In this document: positions 7,725-16,610 of the stretch, piece by piece
Layout: every line of letters starts with the position of its first letter
Numbering within the stretch: position 1 is the stretch's first letter
Source of the DNA: JAIPEI01 sp964443135
GTDB lineage: Bacteria > Desulfobacterota > DSM-4660 > Desulfatiglandales > HGW-15
Assembly (NCBI GenBank): GCA_964443135.1
Contig: CAYUBQ010000015.1
Coordinates: forward strand, 1 to 64,000
DNA length: 64,000 bases
Reading direction: 5' to 3'
Position numbers and translations under genes: made by a program
The notes under the pieces: generated by a model
The model's database searches: none
The model's input: the letters and a program-made list of their open reading frames with translations, nothing else
Told to the model about the DNA's origin: nothing

Positions 7725-9464
7725 TCAGGCCTCCCTCAGCTTGCGCGTCGCTTCCTCGTCCAGCGCCAGGGTGGTCTCGTCCACCGCCACGCCGTAATCC
7801 TCGCACGCGGAGCGCACGGAAACGAGCCCGTTTCGCACGTCCTCCAGCACCCGCTCCACGGGCCGCTCGAACGGATTGCCGTATCCCCCCCCGCCGCCGG
7901 CCCGACCCTTGTAGATCGTGTGGGGCGGAATGTTGCGGATGATCTCCTTGGCCCGGGCCGTTCTCACGGTGCCGTCGGGGAAGTGCAGCTCCACCCGGTT
8001 CACGCTTCCGGACCGCCCCCCGAAGAAACCGAAAGCGCGCGCCTCCTCCTCGACCCCGTCCCCGAAGGCGATGCCGGTCACGTTTTCGCCGTAGATCTCG
8101 AACTCGGTCTCCACGCCCAGCCCCCCGCGCCAGCGGCCCGGCCCGGCCGAGTCCCGGAGGTACTCGTGCCGGATCAGGAGGTGGGGGTCGTGGATCTCGA
8201 ACATCTCGTAGTCCTGGGCCAGGATACCCCCGGCACAGTTGATGAGGCCGATGTGGTCGTATCCGTCCGCCGACCAGGTCCCGCCCGATCCGCCCTTGAG
8301 CGCGAGGAACAGGATGTCCACGTAGGAGCGGTCCTTCCGCGGGTCCCGCCCGGTGACCGTGAAGCCCAGAAAACGGTTCCAGCCGGCCGTGACCCGCCGG
8401 GGAAGGGCCTGGGAAAAGGCTTTGAGGATGGCGTCCGAGTTGGGACCGGTGATGCTGTTTCCGAAGGTGGTGGCGGCGGGGAACCGGGCGTTCAGGAACG
8501 AGCCCTCCGGGTTGACGATGTGGATGGGCCTGAGGATGCCGTCATTGTGGGGGATGTCCGGGTTGATCAGCATGAGAAAGGTGAGGAGCACGGCCGAGGC
8601 GGTGGCGGCGTAGGGGGCGTTGACGAACCCCTCGGTCTGTGGGGAGGAGCCGCTGAAGTCGAAGGTGATCTCCTCTCCCTCCACCACCACGTCCAGCAGG
8701 ATGGTCATCTCGGAGCCCTCGTGGATGCCGTCGTAGTAGACGATGCTCTCCCCGTGATAGGTGCCGTCCGGGATCTCCGCGATCTCCTTCCGCACCATGC
8801 GCTCGGTGACCTCGAACAGGTAGCTCACGTGATCCTCGAAGGTCTCCAGCCCGTAACGCTCGAGCAGCGCCTGGATCCCCCGCTCCCCCACCACGCAGCC
8901 GCCGATCTCCGCCTTGATGTCCTCCTCCACGATGTCGTAGCGGATGTTGGCGAAGACCAAGTCCCAGACGTCCCTTCGAAACCGTCCCGCCTCGTACACC
9001 TTGACCGGGGTGATCCGGAGGGCCTCCTGCCACACCTCCCGGGCCTCCGGGTTGTACCCCCCGGCCACCGCCCCGCCGATGTCCGCCTGGTGCCCCTTGC
9101 AGGCCGCCCAGGCCACCAGCTCGCCCTCGTGGAAGATCGGCTTGAACGCGGCCACGTCGGCGTTCTGGTTGCCTCCCGTAAAGACGTCGTTGTGGAGGAT
9201 CACGTCCCCCGGATGGATGTCGTCTCCGAAGTAGGCCACGATGTACTCGCACGCCGGCTGGATGGCGAATGCGAGCACCGGGATGTACTCGGTCTGCTCC
9301 AGCATGCGGCCCTTCCGATCGTAGAGGCCGGTGACGAAGTCGCGGGCCTCGTTCAGGATGGGGGACCGCGTGGTGCGGAGCAGCGTGAGTCCCATCTCCT
9401 CGGTGATCGACTTGAACCGCCGCTGCAGCACCGAGGCGAGAATCCGGTCGATCTTCTTCTCCAT
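7725..9464 (-). CDS. HyuB-type hydantoinase/carboxylase beta subunit
   Basis: This 579-residue protein belongs to the hydantoinase B/oxoprolinase family (N-methylhydantoinase, acetone carboxylase and acetophenone carboxylase subunits). Family landmarks include HPGDVILHNDVFTGGNQNAD, KGHQADIGGAVAGGYNPEA, VNAPYAATASAVLLTFLM and GGGGGYGNPFERP near the C-terminus. The ATG at 9464 follows AGGAGGAACCCC; an upstream in-frame start is less convincing. It lies 105 bp after hyuA. These enzymes use ATP to activate a carbonyl or bicarbonate; the partner set of CoA ligases resembles ketone carboxylation systems such as acetophenone degradation. Whether this pair carboxylates or hydrolyses cannot be told from sequence. 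Confidence 0.9.
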   Translation of the reverse strand: MEKKIDRILASVLQRRFKSITEEMGLTLLRTTRSPILNEARDFVTGLYDRKGRMLEQTEYIPVLAFAIQPACEYIVAYFGDDIHPGDVILHNDVFTGGNQNADVAAFKPIFHEGELVAWAACKGHQADIGGAVAGGYNPEAREVWQEALRITPVKVYEAGRFRRDVWDLVFANIRYDIVEEDIKAEIGGCVVGERGIQALLERYGLETFEDHVSYLFEVTERMVRKEIAEIPDGTYHGESIVYYDGIHEGSEMTILLDVVVEGEEITFDFSGSSPQTEGFVNAPYAATASAVLLTFLMLINPDIPHNDGILRPIHIVNPEGSFLNARFPAATTFGNSITGPNSDAILKAFSQALPRRVTAGWNRFLGFTVTGRDPRKDRSYVDILFLALKGGSGGTWSADGYDHIGLINCAGGILAQDYEMFEIHDPHLLIRHEYLRDSAGPGRWRGGLGVETEFEIYGENVTGIAFGDGVEEEARAFGFFGGRSGSVNRVELHFPDGTVRTARAKEIIRNIPPHTIYKGRAGGGGGYGNPFERPVERVLEDVRNGLVSVRSACEDYGVAVDETTLALDEEATRKLREA

Positions 9465-9569
9465 GGGGTTCCTCCTGCCGCCCTCATTCCGAACGGCCTC
9501 GGGCGTCTTCCGAGAAACGCCCCTCAAAAACCTCTCTGATCCCACAAAGGTGCGGGGAGGGCCCGAACG

Positions 9570-11651
9570 TCACGTTCCACGCGCGCTCAGCACATAGCTC
9601 CCGAACGGGTCGCAGGAGATCGCCCAGCCGGGCGGGACGAAAATGGTCGTGTTCACCTGCTCGACGATGGCCGGCCCGTCGAGCCGGTGACCGTGCCCCA
9701 TTCGGTTGCCGTCGTATACGGGGATGTCCGCATACCCCGCCTCATCGGGCAGGAACACCGGCCGCTCCCCTTTGAGGCAGGACGATGGATCCTGCCCCCG
9801 GGACGGCTCCTCCCGGAACTGCGGCTTCTCCGTGAGGCCCACCGCGGACATGCGCAGGTTGACCAGCTCCACCCCGGTCCCCTCCCGCGCCAGGTCGTAG
9901 CCGTAGAGCCGGTTGTGCTCCCGGTGGAACCGCTCCCGGATGCGCGCGTCCTTCAGAGAGCGGAGTTCCTCCCCGCCCACCGCCACGTTCACCTCGTGGT
10001 ACTGCCCCAGGTAGCGGAGGTCCAGGCTGAAGCGGAACATCCGTCGCTCCGGGGTGATGCCCTCGCCCGAGAGCACCGCGGCCCCTTCCCGATCCAGCTC
10101 CTCCACCATGGCGACAAAGCGTTCCCGGTCGACGGTCTCCTCCGAAAAGCCCGTGTGATAGCTCCTCACGAAGTCGTGCTTGAGGTCGGAGAGGAGCATG
10201 CCGGCCGCACAGAAGATGGAGGACTCCTTGGGAATGAGGATCTCCCGGATCTCCAGCTCGGCGGCGATCAGGGCGGCGTGGACGGGGCCGGCGCCGCCTG
10301 CGCAGACCAGGAGGAAGTCCCTGGGGTCGTAGCCGCGCTGGACCGAGATCTCCCGGATGGCCGAGGCCATATTCACGTTCATGATGTGGTACATGCCGTG
10401 GGCCGCCTCCACGAGATCCAGCCCCAGGGGGCGGGCCACCTGCTCCTGGATCGCCCGCTCGGCCGCCGTCCGGTCGAGCCGCATCTTCCCCCCGGCGAAG
10501 TAGTCCTCGCTCAGGTACCCCAGCACCAGGTTCGCATCGCTGCAGGTGGGATCGGCCCCGCCGAGACCGTAGCAGACCGGCCCGGGATGGGCGCCGGCGC
10601 TCTGGGGCCCCATCTTCAGCAGGCCGCCCTCGTCGATCCGGGCCACGGAGCCCCCGCCCGCGCCGATGGTGTTGATCTCCATCATGGGCAGGGCCAGGGC
10701 GTAGCGGTTCACCTTACCGTCCGTGGTCACCATGGGCTTCCCGTCCTTGATGAGCGCGGCATCGAAGCTCGTCCCCCCCATGTCCACGGTGATGAAGCTC
10801 CGGTGCCCGTGGGGGCCGGCATAGGCCACCCCGGCCACGGGCGCCGCAGCAGGGCCGGAGAGAAGGGTGCTGGCCGCAAGCCGGGTGACGGCCTCCGGGG
10901 TGGTCACCCCCCCGTTCGACTGCATGATGAGCAGGACGCCCTGAAAGCCTTTCTTTCGGAGTCCCTCCGTCAGACGGGAGAGGTAGCGCTTCAAGATGGG
11001 ACCGACGGCGGAGTTGAGTACCGTGGTGCTCACCCGGTCATAAAATCGAACCTGGGGGAGGATGTCGCTGGAGATCGACAGGTACGCATCCGGGAAATGC
11101 TCCCGCACCAGGTCCCCGGTTCTCTGCTCGTGCTCGTCTTCGGCATAGGCGTGCATGAAGCAGACGGCCACGGCCTCCACGCCGTGGCTACGGCACAGCT
11201 CGATGCCCTGGAGCACATCCTCTCTGCTCATTTTCCGCAGCACCCGGCCGGTGTGATCCACCCGCTCGTCCACGGGAATCCGGAGAAACCGGGGGACCAC
11301 CGGCGGGGGCGGCAGGTAGCGGTTGTTGTAAAGCTCCTCGCGGACGCCCCGTCTCATCTGGAGGGCGTCGCGAAAGCCCTTGGTGGTGAGAAGGGCCGTT
11401 CGCGCGGTGTTTCCCGTGATCACGGCGTTCGTGGTCACCGTGGTGCCGTGGACGATGATCTCCACCTCGCGGAGAAACCGTTCCAGGGTGCAGGAGAGGG
11501 AACCCGCCATCGCCTCGAGTCCCTGGAGGACGGCCACCGACGGGTCCCCGGGTGTCGAAAGCACCTTGAAAACCCCGGGGGTCCCCTTTTCATCCATCAG
11601 GAGGAAGTCCGTGAAGGTCCCTCCCACGTCGATACCCACCTTGTACGTCAT
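9570..11651 (-). CDS. HyuA-type hydantoinase/carboxylase alpha subunit
   Basis: This 693-residue HyuA/5-oxoprolinase-family ATPase is built on an actin-like fold. The N-terminal phosphate loop KVGIDVGGTFTDFLLMD, the EIIVHGTTVTTNAVI block, the SNGGVTTPEAV block, ITVDMGGTSFDAALI and the late LVCAGGAGPVHAAL are all present. The ATG at 11651 follows GGAGG at short spacing. It forms a pair with hyuB and probably a heteromeric enzyme that spends ATP to activate a lactam, hydantoin or enol/ketone substrate. Its position after a TRAP transporter implies that the substrate, or a precursor, is imported. Confidence 0.92.
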   Translation of the reverse strand: MTYKVGIDVGGTFTDFLLMDEKGTPGVFKVLSTPGDPSVAVLQGLEAMAGSLSCTLERFLREVEIIVHGTTVTTNAVITGNTARTALLTTKGFRDALQMRRGVREELYNNRYLPPPPVVPRFLRIPVDERVDHTGRVLRKMSREDVLQGIELCRSHGVEAVAVCFMHAYAEDEHEQRTGDLVREHFPDAYLSISSDILPQVRFYDRVSTTVLNSAVGPILKRYLSRLTEGLRKKGFQGVLLIMQSNGGVTTPEAVTRLAASTLLSGPAAAPVAGVAYAGPHGHRSFITVDMGGTSFDAALIKDGKPMVTTDGKVNRYALALPMMEINTIGAGGGSVARIDEGGLLKMGPQSAGAHPGPVCYGLGGADPTCSDANLVLGYLSEDYFAGGKMRLDRTAAERAIQEQVARPLGLDLVEAAHGMYHIMNVNMASAIREISVQRGYDPRDFLLVCAGGAGPVHAALIAAELEIREILIPKESSIFCAAGMLLSDLKHDFVRSYHTGFSEETVDRERFVAMVEELDREGAAVLSGEGITPERRMFRFSLDLRYLGQYHEVNVAVGGEELRSLKDARIRERFHREHNRLYGYDLAREGTGVELVNLRMSAVGLTEKPQFREEPSRGQDPSSCLKGERPVFLPDEAGYADIPVYDGNRMGHGHRLDGPAIVEQVNTTIFVPPGWAISCDPFGSYVLSARGT

Positions 11652-11706
11652 GCGACCTCCGGTTCCAGTCCTTCTCCTCAGCTGCGCGACCCTTTTCCCC
11701 CTCCCC

Positions 11707-13020
11707 TCAACGGATGAGCCCCGGCAGATAGAGTGCGATCGGCGGGAAGATCATCACCAGCACCATGACCGCCGCGTCGCACAGGAGAAACGGGAGCCCC
11801 GCCTTGTAGATGTCGGCCATGGTCGTGTCCTTGGGAGCCACCCCCTTCATCACGAACAGCAACAGTCCGAACGGCGGCGTCGTGTTGGCCATCTCCATGT
11901 TGATCAGCATGATCAGCGCGAACCAGAGGGTGTCGAAGTGGAGCGCATTGACGATGGGGAGAAAGATGGGGATGGCGATCATCACCATGGAGAGGTTGTC
12001 CATGAAGCAGCCCAGGAACAGGAGCAGGACCTGCATGGAGATGAGGATCATGATGGGGTGGAGGTCCAGATCGGTCACCAGGTTGATGAGGCCGGCGCTC
12101 GCGCCGGAGAACGCCATGATCTGGCTGAAGGTCATGGACCCCACAATGATCATGAACATCATGGAGGTGACACGCACGGTGCCCAGGATGCTGGCCTTCA
12201 GAATGCGCCCGTTCATGCGGCGGTAGGCGAACGCCAGCAGGATGGTCCCCATGGCTCCCAGAGCCGCGGCCTCCGAGGGGGTGGCCACACCGAGAAAGAT
12301 CAGCCCGATGACCAGAAAGAGAATCAGTCCCAGGGGGACCACGTGAAGGAGCGTGCCCTTGACCCTGACCTTCAGGGGCACCGGATCCCTCTGGTAGTTG
12401 GGGGCCAGGTGCGGCTGCAGCATGCTGCGAACCACCACGTAGCCGCCGTAGAAGGCGGCCATCAGGAGGCCCGGCAGGATCCCGGCGATCAGGAGGCCCC
12501 CCACCGAGATCTGGTTCAGGGCGGCCAGCAGGATGGCCAGGGCGCTCGGGGGGATGAGCATGCTCAGCCCCCCGCTTCCCATGACGGGGCCGATGGCCAT
12601 GGTCTTGCTGTACCCCCGCTTTTCCATGTCCGGCACGAGCATGGAGCCCAGGATGGCCGTGGTGGCCAGCGTGGAGCCGCTCATGGTGGAGAAGAGCGCC
12701 CCCCCGACGATCGCGAGAAGGGAAAGCCGGCCCGGGATGCGGCCGATCCACTGATCCACCACGTCGATGGCGCGGAACCCCAGCTTCGAGTGGAACATGA
12801 CCTCGCCCATGAGGACGAAGAGCGGTACGGGCAGGAGGCTGAAGGAGGACAGGCTCTCGGCCATGTTCAGGACGAGCTGGGTGATCCCGGGCTCCCCCCC
12901 GAGAAACAGGATCGCCCCCACGAGGTCGACGAACAGGAAGGCCACGGCCACCGGAACCCCGGAGACCATCAGGACCACCATGATACCCAGCAGGAGGCTG
13001 AGGGCGAGCCACCACTCCAT
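11707..13020 (-). CDS. TRAP transporter large permease (DctM)
   Basis: This 437-residue integral membrane protein has about a dozen hydrophobic segments and TRAP-T DctM landmarks: PVPLFVLMGEVMF, GGALFSTMSGSTLATTAILG, LIPPSALAILLAAL, TPSEAAALGA and NTTPPFGLLLFVMKG. The start was set at MEWWLALSLLLGI (13020), because the in-frame extension upstream is Arg-rich and unlike the family. It is the ion-coupled channel subunit and works with the DctQ and DctP proteins encoded just upstream in transcription order. Confidence 0.95.
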   Translation of the reverse strand: MEWWLALSLLLGIMVVLMVSGVPVAVAFLFVDLVGAILFLGGEPGITQLVLNMAESLSSFSLLPVPLFVLMGEVMFHSKLGFRAIDVVDQWIGRIPGRLSLLAIVGGALFSTMSGSTLATTAILGSMLVPDMEKRGYSKTMAIGPVMGSGGLSMLIPPSALAILLAALNQISVGGLLIAGILPGLLMAAFYGGYVVVRSMLQPHLAPNYQRDPVPLKVRVKGTLLHVVPLGLILFLVIGLIFLGVATPSEAAALGAMGTILLAFAYRRMNGRILKASILGTVRVTSMMFMIIVGSMTFSQIMAFSGASAGLINLVTDLDLHPIMILISMQVLLLFLGCFMDNLSMVMIAIPIFLPIVNALHFDTLWFALIMLINMEMANTTPPFGLLLFVMKGVAPKDTTMADIYKAGLPFLLCDAAVMVLVMIFPPIALYLPGLIR

Positions 13021-13138
13021 GAATCGAACCCGTGTCCTTTTCCCCGGCGGCCGACCGGACCCCGGTCGGGAAATCCGGCGTCTTCTCCTCGTCACGGGAC
13101 GGCGAACCGGCCCGGGTGACGCCCGAACCGCCTACACC

Positions 13139-13663
13139 CTAGTCCGCCGGCCCGGTTTCCCGGCCCTCCTCCGGCGGCCTCGTATGGGCTGCGGCGCGTC
13201 GCAGGAACTGGAGGGCAAACAGGAAACATCCGACGGGAATGACTGCGATAACCAGAAACTCGGGTATCTTCAGATACTTGATCGTTGGAACGTTCCGGTG
13301 GTAGTAGTCCACCGTGATGGAGGCGCCATAGTAAGAGAGCACCAGCAGCACCCCGCTTCCCAGGACCGAGGTCACGGCGTTCACCCGGTCCCTGGTGCGG
13401 CGGCCCAGCCGGTTCAGGAGGATGTCGATCCGGATGTGGCTCTCCTCCCGAAGCACATAGGCCGCCGCCAGGAACGGGATGTAGAGCAGGACGTACTCGC
13501 TGATCTGCAGGACCCAGGGCAGCGGCCGGTTGAAGAAGTACCGCATCAGCACGTCGACGCAGACCGCCGCCAGGGCGAACATCATCAGCCCCCCGGCGAT
13601 CCAGGCGAAGACGACGATCAGCCGGTCGAAACCGCGCTCCAGGGTCTCGAGAAAGGATTTCAT
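13139..13663 (-). CDS. TRAP transporter small permease (DctQ)
   Basis: This 174-residue protein has four hydrophobic helices, as usual for DctQ: about 17-37, 50-68, 92-115 and 133-155. The motif VCVDVLMRYFFNRPLPWVLQ is typical of the family (membrane helix, then R-F). It follows the binding-protein gene by 13 bp and precedes dctM by 118 bp. A role in membrane assembly and coupling of the TRAP complex is established for the family. Confidence 0.9.
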   Translation of the reverse strand: MKSFLETLERGFDRLIVVFAWIAGGLMMFALAAVCVDVLMRYFFNRPLPWVLQISEYVLLYIPFLAAAYVLREESHIRIDILLNRLGRRTRDRVNAVTSVLGSGVLLVLSYYGASITVDYYHRNVPTIKYLKIPEFLVIAVIPVGCFLFALQFLRRAAAHTRPPEEGRETGPAD

Positions 13664-13676
13664 CCTTGGGCCCGGT

Positions 13677-14648
13677 TTACGGGGTGAGCATCTTCTTGAG
13701 CTTGGGACCGAGCTCGGGGTTCTGCTCGATCACCTCGTCCCACCCCGCCTCGTAGGCCAGGTCGACGTAGTACTCGGTGTCCTCGGGCGAGAAGGAGATG
13801 ACCTCCATGCCCTTCTCCTGCATCTCCTCGTACTCGGCTTCGGCCAGATCGGCCATCACCTTGGTGTACTCCTTTTCGTTCTCGATCATGCATTCCATGA
13901 TCAGGTCCTGGAGATGCCCGGGAAGTCCCTCCCACGTCTTGAGGTTCATCAGGGCCTCGATGTTCATCTGGTAGATCCGCGGCTCGAGGATGTAGTCGCA
14001 GACGTCCACCCAGCCCATCTGCACGTTCCCCAGAATCGCCCACGCGTAGCCGTCGATGGTCCCCCGCTCGAGGGCGGTGTAGATGTCCGATCCAGGCATG
14101 GTGACGGGCGCGGCGCCGATCTCCTTGATGAAGGGCTCATAGGTGCCGGAGACCCGGATCTTCTGCCCCTTGAGACCCTGGGGCCGCTCGATCGCCTTGT
14201 TGGTGAACACGTTGAACCAGACGCCGAACTCCGCCCGTCCCAGGTAGCGGACGTTGTGCTTTTTGAGGAGGTCCACCCGAAGGTCGTAGTACCCGACCTC
14301 CCTCTCCTTCATGGGATCCAACCGGGTCAGGTGGGTGTACGGGGCGCCGGTGACCTCGCGGCCGTAGTAGGACTCGCACCCGAAGATCATGTCCACGACG
14401 CCGTTTCGAAGCGCCTCGAACTGTTTGAAGCCGGGCATGGCCTCGGGTCCGCCCAGGTAGTTGATCTCGAGCTCCCCGGCGGCCCTCTTGTTGATGGTGT
14501 CCACCAGGGCCATGAAGGCGGTCATGTTCTTGTCGCCTTTGGGAAGAAACGTTACCATTTTTAGTGTGATCGTGTCTTTCCCATAGGCCGGGGAAAAGGC
14601 CAAGACCGCGCCCACGACGAGCGCCAGAACCCAACCATACCGTTTCAT
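13677..14648 (-). CDS. TRAP transporter substrate-binding protein (DctP)
   Basis: This periplasmic solute receptor of 323 residues has a clear signal peptide (MKRYGWVLALVVGAVLAFSP, then AYGKD at the cleavage region). The mature part carries the DctP pattern, including the RVSGTYEPFIKEIGAAPV segment and DIYTALERGTIDGYAW, where an Arg normally pairs with a substrate carboxylate. The start is the second of two adjacent ATGs, six bases after GGAGG; the first is equally possible. A carboxylate ligand is likely from family knowledge, but its identity is not visible. Confidence 0.93.
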   Translation of the reverse strand: MKRYGWVLALVVGAVLAFSPAYGKDTITLKMVTFLPKGDKNMTAFMALVDTINKRAAGELEINYLGGPEAMPGFKQFEALRNGVVDMIFGCESYYGREVTGAPYTHLTRLDPMKEREVGYYDLRVDLLKKHNVRYLGRAEFGVWFNVFTNKAIERPQGLKGQKIRVSGTYEPFIKEIGAAPVTMPGSDIYTALERGTIDGYAWAILGNVQMGWVDVCDYILEPRIYQMNIEALMNLKTWEGLPGHLQDLIMECMIENEKEYTKVMADLAEAEYEEMQEKGMEVISFSPEDTEYYVDLAYEAGWDEVIEQNPELGPKLKKMLTP

Positions 14649-14790
14649 CATCTCCCTCCATTGAACTTGGGTGAACGATCGCCATCCGGCAGCACCGATG
14701 GCCCACGCGTCCGGGGACAAGATGTGATCCGGGTCTCACCTCCTTCCCATCAAGGATTGCCGGGGGATCCCGGTCTTCCGCATGCACCTC

Positions 14791-15525
14791 TCAGATCCAG
14801 ACCTCTCCCTCCGGGTATCGGGAGAGCACGGAGCGCATCTCCCTGATGTGCTCGACCATGGCCCTTCGCGCCCCCCGGGGGTCTTTCCGCTCCACCTGCT
14901 CCGCGATTTTTCGGTGGTGGTACGTGATGTTGCGCTTGTCCTCCTCGCTCCATCGGATGCTGGAGATGAACTTGAACAGGAGTTCGACCAGGGAGGCCTG
15001 AAACACGCTCAGCAGAGGGTTGTGCGCCGCGTCCGCCAGGGCCCTGTGAAAGTTCTCGTCACGGCTCTGAAAGGTACTCTTCGACGCGAAGGACTCCTCG
15101 AGCTCTTCGATGCTCGCCCAGATGTTCCGGATCTGCTCCGGTGCGGGATCCACCGCCGCCAGGTAGGCGATATGAGGCTCCAGGATGCCCCGGACCTCCA
15201 GCACGTCGCGGATGCCGATGTTTTTCCACTTGATGATGTCCCGGAGCAGGTCGGTGATCTCCCCCTCGTCCAGGTCCTGGACGACGAAGGTGCCTCCGCC
15301 TGTCCCCTTGCGCACGGTGACGATCCCGTTGTTCCGGAGCGTCAATATGGCGGAGCGGACCGTGACACGGCTGGTGTGAAAGATGTCGGCCAGCTCGCGT
15401 TCCGACGGGAGCCGCTCCCCGGGTTTGAGCTTACCGTCGAAAATGGCGTCCTTGATCTGGACCACGATCCTCTCGTGGGTCTGGGTTCCGTCCGCCACGG
15501 CGCTGAAGGAATTGCTGGTTTCCAC
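14791..15525 (-). CDS. GntR/FadR-family transcriptional regulator
   Basis: This 244-residue regulator has an N-terminal winged helix (PSERELADIFHTSRVTVRSA, the recognition region) and a C-terminal all-helical FCD ligand domain. The metal-binding residues of that domain fit D/H in RDENFHRALADAAHN and the later H in TYHHRKIAEQV and MVEHIREMRS. It is the first gene of the catabolic run, and its own promoter carries a palindrome over the -10 box. It probably senses the imported acid or an intermediate and controls the TRAP-HyuAB operon. Confidence 0.93.
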   Translation of the reverse strand: METSNSFSAVADGTQTHERIVVQIKDAIFDGKLKPGERLPSERELADIFHTSRVTVRSAILTLRNNGIVTVRKGTGGGTFVVQDLDEGEITDLLRDIIKWKNIGIRDVLEVRGILEPHIAYLAAVDPAPEQIRNIWASIEELEESFASKSTFQSRDENFHRALADAAHNPLLSVFQASLVELLFKFISSIRWSEEDKRNITYHHRKIAEQVERKDPRGARRAMVEHIREMRSVLSRYPEGEVWI

Positions 15526-15566
15526 GGTTCGAGACCTCGTTTGCGGCCTGGGTTGGGGCTGGTGGG

Positions 15567-15583
15567 CTAAGGACTAACCTTAG
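15567..15583. promoter_or_regulatory. Candidate FadR-type operator, palindrome CTAAGG-N5-CCTTAG
   Basis: A perfect 6-5-6 inverted repeat, extended by GGG and CCC one or two bases outside, covers the -10 box of the regulator's own promoter. GntR/FadR regulators normally bind short palindromes with a few central bases, so autoregulation is expected. This is inference from symmetry and placement. Confidence 0.6.
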
Positions 15584-15606
15584 ACCCAGCAGAAAGGCCC
15601 TGTCAA
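15577..15606 (-). promoter_or_regulatory. Candidate sigma-70 promoter of the FadR-TRAP-HyuAB operon
   Basis: On the minus strand TTGACA (plus 15601-15606) is followed after 18 bp by TAAGGT (plus 15577-15582). Transcription would enter the FadR gene after a leader of about 45 bases. Confidence 0.6.
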
Positions 15607-15611
15607 GGGGA

Positions 15612-15706
15612 AATCAAAAATCCGCTCCCCCGCCGCGGGAAACGCTTAGTACCTGTTGATCTTCTGAAGCGGATCTCGAGGCCGACGCTTTTTTCGACGC
15701 CGTCAG
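15612..15706. repeat. Dispersed repeat, locus B
   Basis: A single diverged unit of the repeat family: CCGCTCCCCCGCCGC near the left, GCGGATCTCGAGG in the centre and CGACGCCGTCAG at the right end. It lies between the stop of the glycosyltransferase gene and the FadR promoter, in the gap between two minus-strand transcription units. Confidence 0.65.
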
Positions 15707-15755
15707 GGTTGTCTCGGGCTTCGCCGTCGCGACGCGGGAGGACGGGGTCTTCGTC

Positions 15756-16610
15756 TCAGGCGGGCGCGGGCGGGACGGACTCCCCCCGCGCCAGCAGCCC
15801 GGGGAGCGCCAGGTAGTAGCGGCCTTCCTCTCCGCGGCCCCGCTTCAGGCACCCCTCTCCGTAGATCCGGCATTTCCGCGAAAGCTCCCTCTGTGCGGCC
15901 CCGGCCTGCGCTTCGCTCAGCAGGCCGCTCCGGAGGATCCCCGTCAGGGATCGGATCCGATACCGGTCCATACCGGGACCGCCGGCCGACAGCTGGTCCG
16001 GGTGGCCGCCCTCCCGCACGAGCAGGTCCTCCTCGATCAGGTGGATGGGGTGTCGGCAGCCGATGCGGAGCCACAGGTCGTAGTCCTCGCACACCGGCAG
16101 GGTCTCGTCGAACAGTCCCGCCTCCTCGAGGAGCGTCCGCCGGAGCATCACCGCCGAGGGGCTCACCAGGCAGCGCGCCAGGCTCGGCAGGAAGACGTCC
16201 CCCGACGGCTTGAGATGCCTGCGGGCGGGGTTGACCCTGCGGCCGTGCCGGATCCAGATCTCCCGGGTCTGGCAGGCCACCGCCTCGGGGTGATCCTGGA
16301 AGAACCGCACCTGGGCCTCCAGCTTGCCGGGCAGCCACCGGTCGTCGCTGTCCAGGAAGGCGACCAGAGGCGCAGTGGAGGCGCGGATCCCCGTGTTTCT
16401 CGCGGCGGACACCCCGCGGTTCCGGTCGTGGCGAAGAACGCGGATGCGGCCCCGGAAGGGTTCGAGGGCCTCCGCCGTCCCGTCGGACGACGCGTCGTCC
16501 ACCACCAGGACCTCCCTTTCCCGGAAGGTCTGGTCGAGCACCGAAGCCACCGCCGAGGGGACCCGGTCCGTTCGGTTGTAGGTGGGGATGATCACGCTGA
16601 CGAGGCTCAT
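15756..16610 (-). CDS. Family 2 glycosyltransferase
   Basis: This 284-residue GT-A fold glycosyltransferase starts VSVIIPTYNRTDRV, continues with VLVVDDASSDGT and GVSAARNTGI, and has the metal/nucleotide-binding LDSDD motif. The later CEDYDLWLRIG holds the usual acceptor-side acidic residue. Its ATG overlaps the stop of the IspH-UbiA gene by four bases (ATGA). The target may be a cell-surface glycan or a lipid carrier; the coupling to an isoprenoid gene suggests a lipid-linked sugar, but this is only suggestive. Confidence 0.9.
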   Translation of the reverse strand: MSLVSVIIPTYNRTDRVPSAVASVLDQTFREREVLVVDDASSDGTAEALEPFRGRIRVLRHDRNRGVSAARNTGIRASTAPLVAFLDSDDRWLPGKLEAQVRFFQDHPEAVACQTREIWIRHGRRVNPARRHLKPSGDVFLPSLARCLVSPSAVMLRRTLLEEAGLFDETLPVCEDYDLWLRIGCRHPIHLIEEDLLVREGGHPDQLSAGGPGMDRYRIRSLTGILRSGLLSEAQAGAAQRELSRKCRIYGEGCLKRGRGEEGRYYLALPGLLARGESVPPAPA

